A stretch of 64,000 nt of DNA from Bacteroidetes bacterium HGW-Bacteroidetes-1 (GCA_002842755.1 PHDU01000022.1:27416-91415), one strand, 5' to 3'; positions 36,892 to 46,666 are shown, counted from the stretch's first letter. Notes: generated from the letters alone by a model not told the origin. Numbers and translations: made by a program.

Positions 36892-38091
36892 CTACTCAAG
36901 TTTTTTTTCTTGCTTTTCCTGTCTTTTGGCTCGCTCAAAAGGTTTATTCCGATCAAAAAGAAAACGATAGGTCACATGGATTTTGAAAATTTTTCCACCC
37001 ATATTTTCTGCAACTTTCATCATAGGTGGGTTAAAATCACCAATCCAGTTCATTTGAATTTCTTTATAAGGAAAACTTTTCTTGAGGGCATAGTTTCTCA
37101 CATGCATAATTAAAGCACCATCAACACCTTTCCCTTGATGTTCTGGAATAATACCAAAAATTCTTCCAATAACGCGCGTACATCTTTGCTGATATTTAAG
37201 TCGATACATGAACCTAAGTTTATTGAACCAGTTTAAATTTCCATCAAAATCTTTGATAATCTGATTCAAATCCTGCATCATAATACCGAATGAAATGGGC
37301 TCATTTTTATAATATCCAAAATGCACGAGACGTGGATCAAGAATGGGTTTCATTTGATTCAACAAGGCCATGGCATGTGCCTGGGTGATCATTTTCACGC
37401 CCGGGATTACACCCCAGGCTTTATTGTAGATGGTCATAAAATCCAGTGCATATTTTTCTTTCGACCGCCATTCGATAGATTCAAAAGTATAATCCGGGTC
37501 TTTTTTTATCCTGGAAGCCTTGTTATACATTGTTTCGGATAAGCCTGTTTCGTCAATTGGACGCTGAAATGTATATTGATTGAAGTAATTCTTAAACCCA
37601 TAGTTCTCAAAAAGCGCAATATAATATGGAAAATTATAAGGCATATTGTAAACAGGTTCGACAAAATTTTCAACGAGCAAGCCCCAGAAGCTGTCACGAT
37701 CTCCAAAATTTACTGGTCCATCCATGGCTTCCATTTCTCTTTCTGCAAGCCATGATTTTGATGCGTCAAATAAAGTGTTGGCGGCCTCCTGATTGTTGAT
37801 GCAGTCAAAAAAACCACAACCTCCTGTTGGCTGGTCATTGTTTTTAGCTGTGTATGGATCAATAAAAGCTGCAATTCTTCCAATGATATTTTTATTCTCA
37901 TCGAGGAGTACCCACCTTATGGCCTCACCTTTACGCAAGAGTTTATTACTTTCCTTATTGAAAAGTTTTTTAATATCCTGATCGAGAGGCCTCACGTAGT
38001 AGGGGTCGTCTTTGTAGAGCTTTGAAGGAAAAGCAAGCCATTTTGCTTCTTGCTTTTTAGTTATTACTTCAACCAATTGAAATTGTTGCAT
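36892..38091 (-). CDS. GNAT-fold acetyltransferase family protein
   Basis: 399 residues, cytosolic. The N-terminus (FPSKLYKDDPYYVRPL...) belongs to a group of Bacteroidota proteins with a duplicated GNAT-like fold. The acetyl-CoA-binding pattern is in FGIIPEHQGKGVDGAL near residue 315, and NFGDRDSFWGLLVENF is a group-specific stretch. Substrate unknown. It ends convergently with the regulator gene, and is followed at its 5' side by the photolyase gene in the same direction, 47 bases apart. Confidence 0.7.
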   Translation of the reverse strand: MQQFQLVEVITKKQEAKWLAFPSKLYKDDPYYVRPLDQDIKKLFNKESNKLLRKGEAIRWVLLDENKNIIGRIAAFIDPYTAKNNDQPTGGCGFFDCINNQEAANTLFDASKSWLAEREMEAMDGPVNFGDRDSFWGLLVENFVEPVYNMPYNFPYYIALFENYGFKNYFNQYTFQRPIDETGLSETMYNKASRIKKDPDYTFESIEWRSKEKYALDFMTIYNKAWGVIPGVKMITQAHAMALLNQMKPILDPRLVHFGYYKNEPISFGIMMQDLNQIIKDFDGNLNWFNKLRFMYRLKYQQRCTRVIGRIFGIIPEHQGKGVDGALIMHVRNYALKKSFPYKEIQMNWIGDFNPPMMKVAENMGGKIFKIHVTYRFLFDRNKPFERAKRQEKQEKKLE

Positions 38092-38138
38092 AACTGAATC
38101 ATTTATTTGATTACAAATAAACGAAAAAATAGGATTCG

Positions 38139-39434
38139 TTAAACCTTAGCAAGCGCCTTTTTATAGGTATCAACAGCTCTGTTTCTTGCAAAGACATGAT
38201 CAACCATAGGTTGAGGATATATGAAATCCTGAAATTCAGGCACCCAATTGCGAATATAGTTGTAATCCTTGTCAAATTTTTTCATTTGTTCGGTCGGATT
38301 AAAGACCCTGAAGTAAGGTGATGCATCACAGCCGGTACCTGCAGACCATTGCCAGTTACCAACATTAGAAGAAAGTTCAAAATCAAGTAGCTTTGAAGCA
38401 AAGTAGGCTTCACCCCAACGCCAGTCAATGAGCAGGTGCTTGGTTAAAAAACTTGCTGTTATCATTCGCACTCTGTTGTGCATATGGCCTGTTGCATTCA
38501 GCTCGCGCATGCCCGCATCTACAATAGGATAGCCGGTCTTTCCTTCACACCAGCGCTGAAACTCTGTCTCATTGTTGCGCCATTCAATATAGTTGTATTT
38601 TGAGTAGAAATTCTCCGACACGGTATGCGGGAAATGAAAAAGAATCTGCATAAAAAACTCACGCCATATCAGTTCGTTTAAATAAGTATCGCTAGTTTCG
38701 AGTGCTTTGAGAACCAACGAACGAATACTCATCGTACCAAATCGAAGATGAGGCCCAACCAAAGTTGTTCCGTTTGCGGATGGTGTATTGCGCGTGTCGG
38801 AATAGCCTTGAATTTGTACTAAATGTATTGTGGGATTCGGTACCTTGATCAATGATTGCGAAAACCCGATCTCTGCAAGAGATGGTAGCTGGTGATTTAA
38901 GGAATATATGTTATGCAGGTATTGTTCGGATGGAAAGGGAGTGGTCAATGATCTATCAAAGCATTCTTTCCATTTTCGTGCGTAAGGAGTGAAAACAGAA
39001 TAAGGTTTTCCATCATATTTAATAATTTCTGCCTCTTCAAAAATAACATGATCTTTGAAAGAACGAAAATTAACATCTTGATTTTTTAGGAAATATTGTA
39101 TCTGATGATCTCGGTTGATCCCATAAGGTTCATAGTCACGATTTGTAAAAACAGTATGAATTTTATAAGTTGAACAAAGTTGATTAAACACATCCATCGG
39201 TTTTCCATATCGCACAAGCAAGCTGGATCCATAATGAAGTAAAGCTTTATTTAAATATTGTAATTGATTATAAATAAATTGAATGCGGGAATCAGATCGA
39301 TCCTCTAACTTGTCTATAATTTCTGAATCAAAGATGAATACTGGTAAAACTTTTGGATCATTTATAAGTGCTTCGTAAAGCCCATGATTATCCATGAGCC
39401 TCAAATCGCGCCTGAACCAGAATATATTGACCAT
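38139..39434 (-). CDS. phrB: Deoxyribodipyrimidine photolyase (class I type)
   Basis: 431-residue FAD enzyme that splits UV-induced pyrimidine dimers in blue light. The N-terminal Rossmann domain starts NIFWFRRDLRLMDNHGL. The FAD domain shows HLRFGTMSIR, LIWREFFMQILFHFP, GMRELNATGHMHNRVRM, WRWGEAYFASKLLDFE and the Trp-rich NVGNWQWSAGTGCDASPYF. These fit CPD photolyase better than cryptochrome DASH, which is longer. Length is a little short for the family (usually 440-480). Confidence 0.92.
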   Translation of the reverse strand: MVNIFWFRRDLRLMDNHGLYEALINDPKVLPVFIFDSEIIDKLEDRSDSRIQFIYNQLQYLNKALLHYGSSLLVRYGKPMDVFNQLCSTYKIHTVFTNRDYEPYGINRDHQIQYFLKNQDVNFRSFKDHVIFEEAEIIKYDGKPYSVFTPYARKWKECFDRSLTTPFPSEQYLHNIYSLNHQLPSLAEIGFSQSLIKVPNPTIHLVQIQGYSDTRNTPSANGTTLVGPHLRFGTMSIRSLVLKALETSDTYLNELIWREFFMQILFHFPHTVSENFYSKYNYIEWRNNETEFQRWCEGKTGYPIVDAGMRELNATGHMHNRVRMITASFLTKHLLIDWRWGEAYFASKLLDFELSSNVGNWQWSAGTGCDASPYFRVFNPTEQMKKFDKDYNYIRNWVPEFQDFIYPQPMVDHVFARNRAVDTYKKALAKV

Positions 39435-39483
39435 ATTTTTTTTAATCTAAACAAATAGTAAACAGGAAAGTTTGAAAGGTGTA

Positions 39484-40362
39484 TCATTCTTTATAAATCC
39501 ATGCTTCGGGATAGGAGGGATGGAGTTTTTCTTTTGCTGCAATGGCATCTTTCAAATGAATGAAAACATCCAATGCAACCCTGAACCGTCCTTCCTTTAC
39601 AAGCAGTTGGACATTTTTCATCCCTGCATTGCGGTATCTTTTGATGGCTTCATTGGCATCTGCTTTATTGGTAAAGCTTCCATAAATAAGATAATATTTA
39701 GCGCTGTTTTCCGAAATAATTTCTTTTTTTAAAGTATCAGCAAAAGTTGGTTGAAAAATTGTTTCATTTTCTTTGTTACATTTAGAAGGCTTTCCAGCCG
39801 GATCATTTCTTTGACCCAGCCAAACAGAAACATAATTTTCGCTGATACCAATGCCCATTGCAAGCCATTTCTTGTCGGAGTGCGCAAATTGTGAAAGTAG
39901 CATATCAGCTACTTCATTTGTTGATTTCCACAATTGAAATACACTGTCAACATCTACAATGCCTTCTTCATAATAACTCAATTCATAACCCCTGTAAGGA
40001 TACGAGGTGATTTCTTTTGGTTTGTCCCACATACATGCGTTCTTTAACACATAACTGTTGTAGCAACAAGGGGTCCATTTTCCTTTATCTGACCAGCTTG
40101 CAGTACTGCAAATACTTGTATCAGGTTTGTTGAGTTGAAGATCAGCAACATGCGTTTTTGCGACAAACGAAAGCGAAAGCGAAAGTACAATTTCAGGGAG
40201 GCGGTTTTGTTTTCGAAAAGTATTGATTTTTTCTGCCAGCTTCATCTCCTCATTGTTCAAACAAACCGATTGTTGAGAAGTGGATTGCCCCTTTCCCCAT
40301 ATTGCCAGTAATAAAAAAAACACGAATAGTATTCCTTTAAAGGTAGCCCTTAAGTTGTTCAT
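39484..40362 (-). CDS. CAP/SCP domain protein with C-terminal SPOR domain
   Basis: 292 residues with a signal peptide ending near WGKG. Residues about 35-190 look like a CAP (SCP/PR-1) domain: AEKINTFRKQNRLPEI helix, then KTHVADLQ, FAHSDKKWLAMGIG and YVSVWLGQR as the closing strand. Residues about 215-290 are a SPOR repeat (YYLIYGSFTNKADANEAIKR and VQLLVKEGRFRVAL), which binds denuded peptidoglycan. The combination suggests a periplasmic protein at septa or cell-wall remodelling sites. Its function is unknown. It has its own promoter at 40384-40417. Confidence 0.72.
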   Translation of the reverse strand: MNNLRATFKGILFVFFLLLAIWGKGQSTSQQSVCLNNEEMKLAEKINTFRKQNRLPEIVLSLSLSFVAKTHVADLQLNKPDTSICSTASWSDKGKWTPCCYNSYVLKNACMWDKPKEITSYPYRGYELSYYEEGIVDVDSVFQLWKSTNEVADMLLSQFAHSDKKWLAMGIGISENYVSVWLGQRNDPAGKPSKCNKENETIFQPTFADTLKKEIISENSAKYYLIYGSFTNKADANEAIKRYRNAGMKNVQLLVKEGRFRVALDVFIHLKDAIAAKEKLHPSYPEAWIYKE

Positions 40363-40383
40363 TTTTAATATTGTTTATTGAAG

Positions 40384-40417
40384 CAAAGATATCAAAACAT
40401 TTTTTCTCACTCCCAAA
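40384..40417 (-). promoter_or_regulatory. Bacteroidota-type promoter for the CAP-SPOR gene
   Basis: On the minus strand, TTTG (40417-40414) and TATCTTTG (40391-40384) are separated by 22 bases, a reasonable fit to the Bacteroidota consensus. It lies partly within the end of the upstream gene. Confidence 0.5.
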
Positions 40418-41240
40418 CGAATGACTTCTGATCTAATCGGATCATATCCTCATAACCTGCACTGACGGAATCGATCAGAACATTTTTTGTGCTGAAAGGA
40501 GGAAAGCCAACTATTTGTCGGATTGGCAATACCTTTGGAGATGTTCCAGTAAGAAATGCTGATTGATAATAAGGCAATTGATCAACCAGAATCTCTTTTT
40601 CTTTCAGCATAATACCTTTTTCAAAACAGATATTATATACTTTATCACGTGTAATACCCTTTAATACAGTCGATTCAGGGGCTGTTACTACATATTTGTC
40701 TTCAATAAAAAATATATTGGAGCGACTACCCTCAGTGATAGTTCCATTATGAATTAAAAGAAGTTCAAATACGTTAAGTTTACTGATCTGACTTGAAATC
40801 ATTTGCTTATAATCCTGTCTTTGAATTTTCGCATTTGGGTTGGGGCGTTGCACATCAAAGAGTGCAACATCGACACCCTGAAGGTACATTTCATTGGATG
40901 GATAATAACATGGAATAAACCAGGCTGCAAACCACAAAGCTTGATTTGCTTTCCTGCTGTAAGCCATGATTTTTATATTACCCGTATCAATTTTGTTGAT
41001 TGAAATCAGAGTTTTTATGCTATGTCTTATCTGTTTGTTATTAAACGGACTAACAAGATCATCGAAAGAAAAAGATTCATTAAACCTTTTAATATGATCA
41101 TTAAGAAATAGAGGTTTCCCATTCAATACCCGAATGACTTCATATACGAAACTGCCTGCTTCAAACTTTTCTGAATTAAAATCGCAACTGCTCTTTATTT
41201 CATCATTTTCAATGAAATACATATGAAGACATTCTTCCAT
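40407..41240 (-). CDS. Aminotransferase class IV (branched-chain / aminodeoxychorismate lyase type)
   Basis: 277-residue PLP enzyme of fold type IV. FEAGSFVYEVIRVLNGKPLFLNDHIKRF is split across the N-terminus; the catalytic Lys is in RQDYKQMISSQ, and the cofactor-phosphate region is NGTITEGSRSNIFF followed by VLKGITRDKV. Sequence alone does not separate branched-chain transaminase from aminodeoxychorismate lyase (pabC) or D-amino-acid transaminase; the short length and diverged C-terminus lean to the PabC side. It starts 5 bases after the DUF2007 gene, so they share a transcript. Confidence 0.8.
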   Translation of the reverse strand: MEECLHMYFIENDEIKSSCDFNSEKFEAGSFVYEVIRVLNGKPLFLNDHIKRFNESFSFDDLVSPFNNKQIRHSIKTLISINKIDTGNIKIMAYSRKANQALWFAAWFIPCYYPSNEMYLQGVDVALFDVQRPNPNAKIQRQDYKQMISSQISKLNVFELLLIHNGTITEGSRSNIFFIEDKYVVTAPESTVLKGITRDKVYNICFEKGIMLKEKEILVDQLPYYQSAFLTGTSPKVLPIRQIVGFPPFSTKNVLIDSVSAGYEDMIRLDQKSFVWE

Positions 41241-41245
41241 TCAGT

Positions 41246-41476
41246 TTAACGTGATTTAAAATAATCCTGAATGATTTTTGTAGCTTCTTCCAGGTGAACC
41301 ATTTCAACTGAAATTGTAACGGCATCTTCAGGCGACCCCGAACCCCAGCCAGCAACAACACTTTCACTCAGGGAATCCCTTAGAATAGAGCCAATTTTAT
41401 TTTCATTCAGTAGTTCAACAAGATACTTTGCTTCAACAATCGACCCTGTGTAAACGTTTTCCAATTCACTATTCAT
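41246..41476 (-). CDS. DUF2007 family small protein
   Basis: 76 residues, if the ATG at 41476 is the start. That start is decided by AAGGAGG seven bases upstream, a strong Shine-Dalgarno signal that is unusual in this organism. A longer in-frame start at 41530 exists but has no such site. VYTGSIVEAKYLVELLNENKIGS is the opening of the DUF2007 (putative prokaryotic signal-transducing protein) fold, and SVEMVHLEEATKIIQDYF its end. Function unknown; related domains often occur near metabolic genes. Confidence 0.8.
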   Translation of the reverse strand: MNSELENVYTGSIVEAKYLVELLNENKIGSILRDSLSESVVAGWGSGSPEDAVTISVEMVHLEEATKIIQDYFKSR

Positions 41477-41629
41477 TTCATCCTCCTTTTTTATGATTGA
41501 GTTATTCCAATCACCTGCTAAGATACGCATAAAGGCAACGATTATGTAAAGAGGTCCTTACTTTTTCTTAATATAACAAGTTTTAACACTCGATTTATAG
41601 ATAAAATTTTTGACTATTGTCCCAAGACA

Positions 41630-42568
41630 CTAAGAATCAACCATTTTTGATATTTTTTTCGGTGCTGTATTAAGGCGTATAATAGCATAAACCATTATTG
41701 CTGCTGCAACCCATTGAACAGTTGATAAAAGACTGTCATTTATAAGATAATCAAATAATATGGCAGATACTGGAAATAGTAATTCACTGATTGTGGCCGT
41801 CATTGCTTTGATTTTCTTCAGTCCAAAATAATAAAGGAAAATTGCTCCCGAACCGGTTGTTAAACTGATCAAAATGATATAGAACCATTGGGTATTAGAG
41901 GTTATAAGAATAAAATTAAAATTACCGAAAACAAGCATCATGAGTATCATAATTACACTTGTAAATCCATAACGGTAAAAAGTTGAAGTTACAAAGTTGT
42001 AGTTCGTGAGTATTTTCTTGGATAGAACAGTTGAACTTCCGAATGAAAAGGCTGCCAGTAAAGCAAGCAAAGAGGCTTGAATCGTCTTCTCACCTGTGCT
42101 CATGTCGGGCAATGCCCATCCGAAAGTCAGAAAATAGCCACTAACAACAGCTATTGAAGCCCAGAGTAAGAACTGCTTTTTCAGTTTTTCTTTTAAGAGT
42201 ATGGCTGCAAGTGAAATAGCAAAAACAGGTTGAAGTTTTTGAAGTAAAACAACCACAGACAAATGGTTAAAATCAAGCAGAAATAATGCTTTTACAATAG
42301 ACAATGTTCCAATTGACCCTCCAAAAAAACTGATTAGAATAAAAGTTACCAAATCAGCTATTAACATGGTCTTTAAATGACTGTATTCTTTGAATAAAAA
42401 AACATTCATTAATAAAAACGGAATGAGGTGTAGAATGAAAACAACATTCACAACCTCCATCTTAAATAGTTGAGGAGTAAGAACCACTCCATCAAAACCC
42501 CATAAAATGGCAGATAAACCTACTGCAACTGAACCTTTGATAATATTCATCCGACCACTATCTGTCAT
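41630..42568 (-). CDS. EamA/DMT family transporter
   Basis: About 312 residues with ten predicted membrane helices in two EamA repeats. The first repeat contains AVGLSAILWGFDGV and HLSVVVLLQKLQPVFAISLAAILLKEKL, a drug/metabolite transporter hallmark; the second has FSFGSSTVLSKKIL and AMTATISELLFPVSAILFDYL. I take the ATG at 42568; an upstream TTG at 42577 is also in frame. Transport substrate unknown. Confidence 0.88.
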   Translation of the reverse strand: MTDSGRMNIIKGSVAVGLSAILWGFDGVVLTPQLFKMEVVNVVFILHLIPFLLMNVFLFKEYSHLKTMLIADLVTFILISFFGGSIGTLSIVKALFLLDFNHLSVVVLLQKLQPVFAISLAAILLKEKLKKQFLLWASIAVVSGYFLTFGWALPDMSTGEKTIQASLLALLAAFSFGSSTVLSKKILTNYNFVTSTFYRYGFTSVIMILMMLVFGNFNFILITSNTQWFYIILISLTTGSGAIFLYYFGLKKIKAMTATISELLFPVSAILFDYLINDSLLSTVQWVAAAIMVYAIIRLNTAPKKISKMVDS

Positions 42569-42707
42569 CTTAATCAATTTTTTTGCAAAAGTAACAAAAT
42601 GGAGGTCTCAAAGGTCTGCCGTTGAGAAGTAGTAATTTAAACAGCATGAAAGCCTTATGAGGTTGTTTTGATTCTTTGCTTGTAGCTTTAACATAATATT
42701 TTGCAAA

Positions 42708-45698
42708 TCAGCGAACAATCATCCTTCCATAGGATTGAGTTCCATTTTCATCCGTGAATGCTAAAACATATACTCCAGTGGACAATTCACTTCTGTCAAT
42801 TGGTAATGAATTACTTTTCAAATCGTTATACGATTTAATTTTTATTCCCCATAAGGTGAAAATATCAAGCTTACCATTTTGACTGTTTTGTAGACCCTTA
42901 ATATGAATGGTTGCAGATTGATGAAAAGGATTTGGAAATACAGTGATCGAAACATTATTTTGTTCTTCTTCGAAAGCAGGCAAGCTAACCAATTGGCTGT
43001 TCATTGCGCCTGGTGTGCCGTGTTCTGGTGAGGTCATCCAGCTTTCTGGCAAAGCATTATCAAGCTGAGGATTAATAAGTTCGAGTGTTGGTCCATTACC
43101 GTCTGGTTCTTCCGGCCAAGGCAGTTTATCCTCATAAGTAAGATGATCAACCAATGCACCTGCCTGATTATAAAGCCTGATCAGTTCGCCGCCTCCGCTT
43201 AACCCAAACCCAAGATCACCAATTATATTTGTCACTTCGGGGAAAAAGGATGTAAAAGCAGCTTGATCATTACATAGAACCAGATAGCCATTGGCTTGAA
43301 TGATTGTTCCTGAAGGAAATTCAAAAGCATGGGTATCATCTTCATCTTTAAAAATCCAATTTGATATGTCCAGGTCATAAGGTTGAGGGTTGTATAACTC
43401 TATCCAGTCTTCGGTATTAAAGTCATCAGCAGGATTATAGCAAATTTCATTGATTACCAATGAGTCAGAAAACACTTTAGGCTTAAAATGGGCAACGATG
43501 TTGTCCGAATTGTTGGGATTGATTGCTATTTCACTAACTGAAATGCCGGGAGTAGGAGTATGGTTGACGAGTTCCCAATAGTCGAATTCAAAACTAATAT
43601 CTGACGGAACAGCTTTCAATTGAACCTCAACATTTCCAAAATAATCACCTTGCCACGGAAAGTCATTCAATTGCAACGAATTGAGTTCTATGTTTCCTGA
43701 TCCTTCAGGTTCAACAGAAAAAGTAAAATCGTATGGCCCAGTCAGGTTATAACAATTCTTTAAACCTTGTGGTAAATAATTGTAACGGGCATAAATGAAA
43801 TTACGGATTTTTTGAACATTACTCTCCCAGCGCAGGATATTTCCTCCCCAGCGCTGAATATGCCGCGGCATTTCTGGTGCCATTTTTCCAGCTATTTCAT
43901 CAAGATAGCTGATGATATTTTCAGGTTTGAAAGCGGTGTTATATAGGTCAATATATCTGGAAATATAGTATTGATTAAATTCTGCATTGTTGCGCAAGCG
44001 GTTAAGCAACACAATGTGTTGTTCAGGATCTGATGTAAGACCTTCCGGAAAGCAAGGAGGCACGGTTGGCTGAGTTCCTGGCACTCCGGTATAATTGATA
44101 TAGTGGTTAAATGTAGCATCTTCATCCCATAAAATGTAACCCCACTTCTGGTGTCCTCCTTCGGGATTATTTCCTTTCCACCAGCCAACATTCCAGTTGA
44201 TCCAGTCGGAGCAAACAACAAATGAATTGATTAGAATATAATCAACCAGGCTTGTATAATCAAATCGTGTTTTTACGTACTCGAAATTTTCTTGATTACT
44301 CATGTCATTGTTTTTGATGAAGTTTCGAATCTCATGCCAATCATTCCATGCTGCCTGACCACCATATTCAGCCCAGCTGCCACCCCAAAGCTGCAAGAAA
44401 TAAATATCGTACTTACCTTGAGCGTAATAGTATTCAGTGAAATCATGATCATTTACTTTTTCACGGATTCCATATACACCCCAATATTCACCATTTACAT
44501 ACATGACACATTTTTCACCCTTCCTTACATCCAGTTTCATATCGTTGCGGCATGCTGTATTTTGAACTAATAAATCTCTTAAAAGGGCACTTGAATCAAT
44601 GCCAGGGTAATTATCATCACCGGCAGCCCTGAGAATAATACGCTGAAACTCATTCCTGTCTGTTAAAGGAATGATCGTATCTCTTATGGCATAATTGTAA
44701 CCACACTCATCCCGTGTAATATAATCGATGCTACGTTGATCGTGTACCCATGAATCCTGACCGTGTTCATTGAATTCTCCATATCCTTTGGTAGTTCTCA
44801 CGCCGGCTGCATTAAAATACTCAAACGTACCAAACGGTTTCAATGACTGGTTTCCGTTCAGGAGATTGTCTAGTTGTGCCGCTGAGGCAGAAATCACTGC
44901 CATTGTATGATTAACGTTGATAAAATAACTGTTGAACTCAATTAGTCCCGGAAAAATGGCAGGATTATTACTGAAAGTTCTTGCATTGACAATGGTCGTT
45001 TGGGTAACATTAATAGGCTCAGCATAAAGCAAAGAAGACAGCGTGGGTTCACTTCCATCAAGGGTATACCTAATTTGTGCGTCAGGCTCACTTGTAGTGA
45101 TCTGAATGGTAATTGCGCCCGTATGAAAGCCTGCAGGTTGATTCATTTGAGGTTTTGCAGCGTAGGATGCATAAGCGCCAGCACCTGAATTTGCTGCACC
45201 AGGAGTCGGATTGGTAAAGATGCTCCAAGTATCCGAACCAAAAAGTGTTCGGCCTCTTGAGTGCTCCAATTGTGTCACTATAAGTTGTGTTTGATCGATT
45301 ACTTCACCATTTGGGTTTGATAGAACAATATATTCTGTTTCGTCTTTGGTTTGAGATAACTTGAAATTTGCGTGATAATGACCCCCGGATACTTCATCTC
45401 GACCCGAAGCCCATATTTTTATATAACCTCCTGCAATAATGTTAACTCCTGAAGGTATTTGCCATTTCATAGGGCTGGTTGGATTGTCACTCAAAAAATA
45501 GCCTTCCAGACTTTCAATAGAGTTACCCGTATTTCTCAATTCAATCCAGTCTTCATATTTGCCGTAATTGTCCGTAAATCCAGAAAGATTTGAAACGGAA
45601 TATTCATTGATAACTACCTGACTAAATGTTAAATTAACGCTTGTTAATGCAATCAGTACTCCAAAGAATAAACTGAAAATAATACTATTTTTCATCAT
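42708..45698 (-). CDS. CotH-kinase family protein with lamin-tail domains and T9SS sorting signal
   Basis: 996-residue secreted protein. Signal peptide to about residue 26 (LTFSQ). First lamin-tail domain (about 27-155: INEYSVSNLSGF, DWIELRNTG). A beta-sandwich like the chitobiase C-terminal domain (about 185-250: AQIRYTLDGSEPT). CotH-like atypical kinase domain (about 300-650: DYITRDECGYNYAI, LRDLLVQ, WGVYGIREKVNDHDF, WGYILWDEDATF). Second lamin-tail domain (about 745-900: LVINEICYNPADDF). T9SS type A domain at the end (VFPNPFHQSATI, LSTGVYVLAF). CotH homologues elsewhere phosphorylate proteins; the activity here is unproven. Standalone gene. Confidence 0.85.
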   Translation of the reverse strand: MMKNSIIFSLFFGVLIALTSVNLTFSQVVINEYSVSNLSGFTDNYGKYEDWIELRNTGNSIESLEGYFLSDNPTSPMKWQIPSGVNIIAGGYIKIWASGRDEVSGGHYHANFKLSQTKDETEYIVLSNPNGEVIDQTQLIVTQLEHSRGRTLFGSDTWSIFTNPTPGAANSGAGAYASYAAKPQMNQPAGFHTGAITIQITTSEPDAQIRYTLDGSEPTLSSLLYAEPINVTQTTIVNARTFSNNPAIFPGLIEFNSYFINVNHTMAVISASAAQLDNLLNGNQSLKPFGTFEYFNAAGVRTTKGYGEFNEHGQDSWVHDQRSIDYITRDECGYNYAIRDTIIPLTDRNEFQRIILRAAGDDNYPGIDSSALLRDLLVQNTACRNDMKLDVRKGEKCVMYVNGEYWGVYGIREKVNDHDFTEYYYAQGKYDIYFLQLWGGSWAEYGGQAAWNDWHEIRNFIKNNDMSNQENFEYVKTRFDYTSLVDYILINSFVVCSDWINWNVGWWKGNNPEGGHQKWGYILWDEDATFNHYINYTGVPGTQPTVPPCFPEGLTSDPEQHIVLLNRLRNNAEFNQYYISRYIDLYNTAFKPENIISYLDEIAGKMAPEMPRHIQRWGGNILRWESNVQKIRNFIYARYNYLPQGLKNCYNLTGPYDFTFSVEPEGSGNIELNSLQLNDFPWQGDYFGNVEVQLKAVPSDISFEFDYWELVNHTPTPGISVSEIAINPNNSDNIVAHFKPKVFSDSLVINEICYNPADDFNTEDWIELYNPQPYDLDISNWIFKDEDDTHAFEFPSGTIIQANGYLVLCNDQAAFTSFFPEVTNIIGDLGFGLSGGGELIRLYNQAGALVDHLTYEDKLPWPEEPDGNGPTLELINPQLDNALPESWMTSPEHGTPGAMNSQLVSLPAFEEEQNNVSITVFPNPFHQSATIHIKGLQNSQNGKLDIFTLWGIKIKSYNDLKSNSLPIDRSELSTGVYVLAFTDENGTQSYGRMIVR

Positions 45699-45832
45699 GA
45701 TTTGATTCTATTAAAAAGATATTTTGTTCACTTACACATTGAAAACTTTAATCAAAGAAAACCATTAATGGCCAAAAAAGCAAATAATAATTACCTGTTG
45801 GAAATATAATGTCTTTAATAAACAATCAATCA

Positions 45833-45865
45833 TTTGAGTAGTCTGTGTTGTATTTTGTATTTTTG
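45833..45865 (+). promoter_or_regulatory. Bacteroidota-type promoter for the SDR gene
   Basis: TTTG at 45833-45836 and TATTTTTG at 45858-45865 with a 21-base spacer. Because the -7 element lies downstream of the earliest possible in-frame start (45845), the true start must be the ATG at 45884. Confidence 0.65.
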
Positions 45866-45883
45866 GTATCAAATAGTCATACC

Positions 45884-46660
45884 ATGGATTTTAAAGTTAA
45901 AGACAAATTTTTCATTGTAACGGGTGCTGGTAGCGGTTTTGGCCGCGCAATTGCAGAGGTATTATTAGCTGAAGGTGCGCAAGTATTGGCTGTTGCCCGA
46001 ACAAAAGAAGTACTCGTCGCTTTTCAAAAAGAACATGCTGGCATGCTTGACATTATAGCTGGAGATATAACGCAAGATAATGTGCAGCTTGAGGTGATAA
46101 TGCATTGTAAGAATAATATTCCTGATGGTGTTGTAATAAATGCCGGTGGTCCTCCTGCGAAAGCATTTATGGAAACAGAACTTGCCGACTGGGATGAAGC
46201 ATACCGTTTGCTGGTGAGATGGAAAGTGGCTTTTGTGCAGCGAATCATACCATTGTTGCGTCAACAAGCATACGGACGAATTGTGTTCGTTGAGAGTGTC
46301 TCAGTGAAACAACCGGTTGAAAACCTTGTGCTTAGTAACTCCCTCAGACTTGCCGTGGTTGGCTTTGCAAAGAGTCTTGCAAAGGATATTGCTTCAGAAA
46401 ACATTACAGTCAATGTAATAGCTCCCGGATATCATGCAACTGCTGCAATGGATCGTCTTTTTAAAAAGAAAGCTGAAACAGGTAATATTTCGGTTAAAGA
46501 GGCAAAAATAGTTTTTGTTAGGGATATTCCAGTTAAAAAAATGGGTGAGGCTTCTGAACTTGCTTCCCTAGTCCTGTGGTTACTTTCACCCCATTCGCGC
46601 TATGCTACGGGACAAACATTCAGCCATGATGGAGGATTGGTTCAGGGTGTTTTTGGGTAA
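45884..46660 (+). CDS. SDR family oxidoreductase (3-oxoacyl-ACP reductase-like)
   Basis: 258 residues. Rossmann NAD(P)-binding motif TGAGSGFGRAIAE at the N-terminus, NAGG in place of the usual NNAG (VINAGGPPAK), and SVSVKQPVENLVLSNSLRLAV at the active-site helix. The canonical YxxxK is not obvious: the expected Tyr position reads NSLRLA, as in some SDR relatives. DGGLVQGVFG closes the fold. It is therefore an atypical SDR that may have lost standard catalysis or belong to the divergent FabG-like group. Substrate unknown. Confidence 0.85.
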   Translation: MDFKVKDKFFIVTGAGSGFGRAIAEVLLAEGAQVLAVARTKEVLVAFQKEHAGMLDIIAGDITQDNVQLEVIMHCKNNIPDGVVINAGGPPAKAFMETELADWDEAYRLLVRWKVAFVQRIIPLLRQQAYGRIVFVESVSVKQPVENLVLSNSLRLAVVGFAKSLAKDIASENITVNVIAPGYHATAAMDRLFKKKAETGNISVKEAKIVFVRDIPVKKMGEASELASLVLWLLSPHSRYATGQTFSHDGGLVQGVFG

Positions 46661-46666
46661 AAAAAA

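Noticed and set aside
38139..39434. Photolyase gene as a cryptochrome DASH
   Set aside because: No C-terminal extension or DASH-specific sequence; it fits CPD photolyase.
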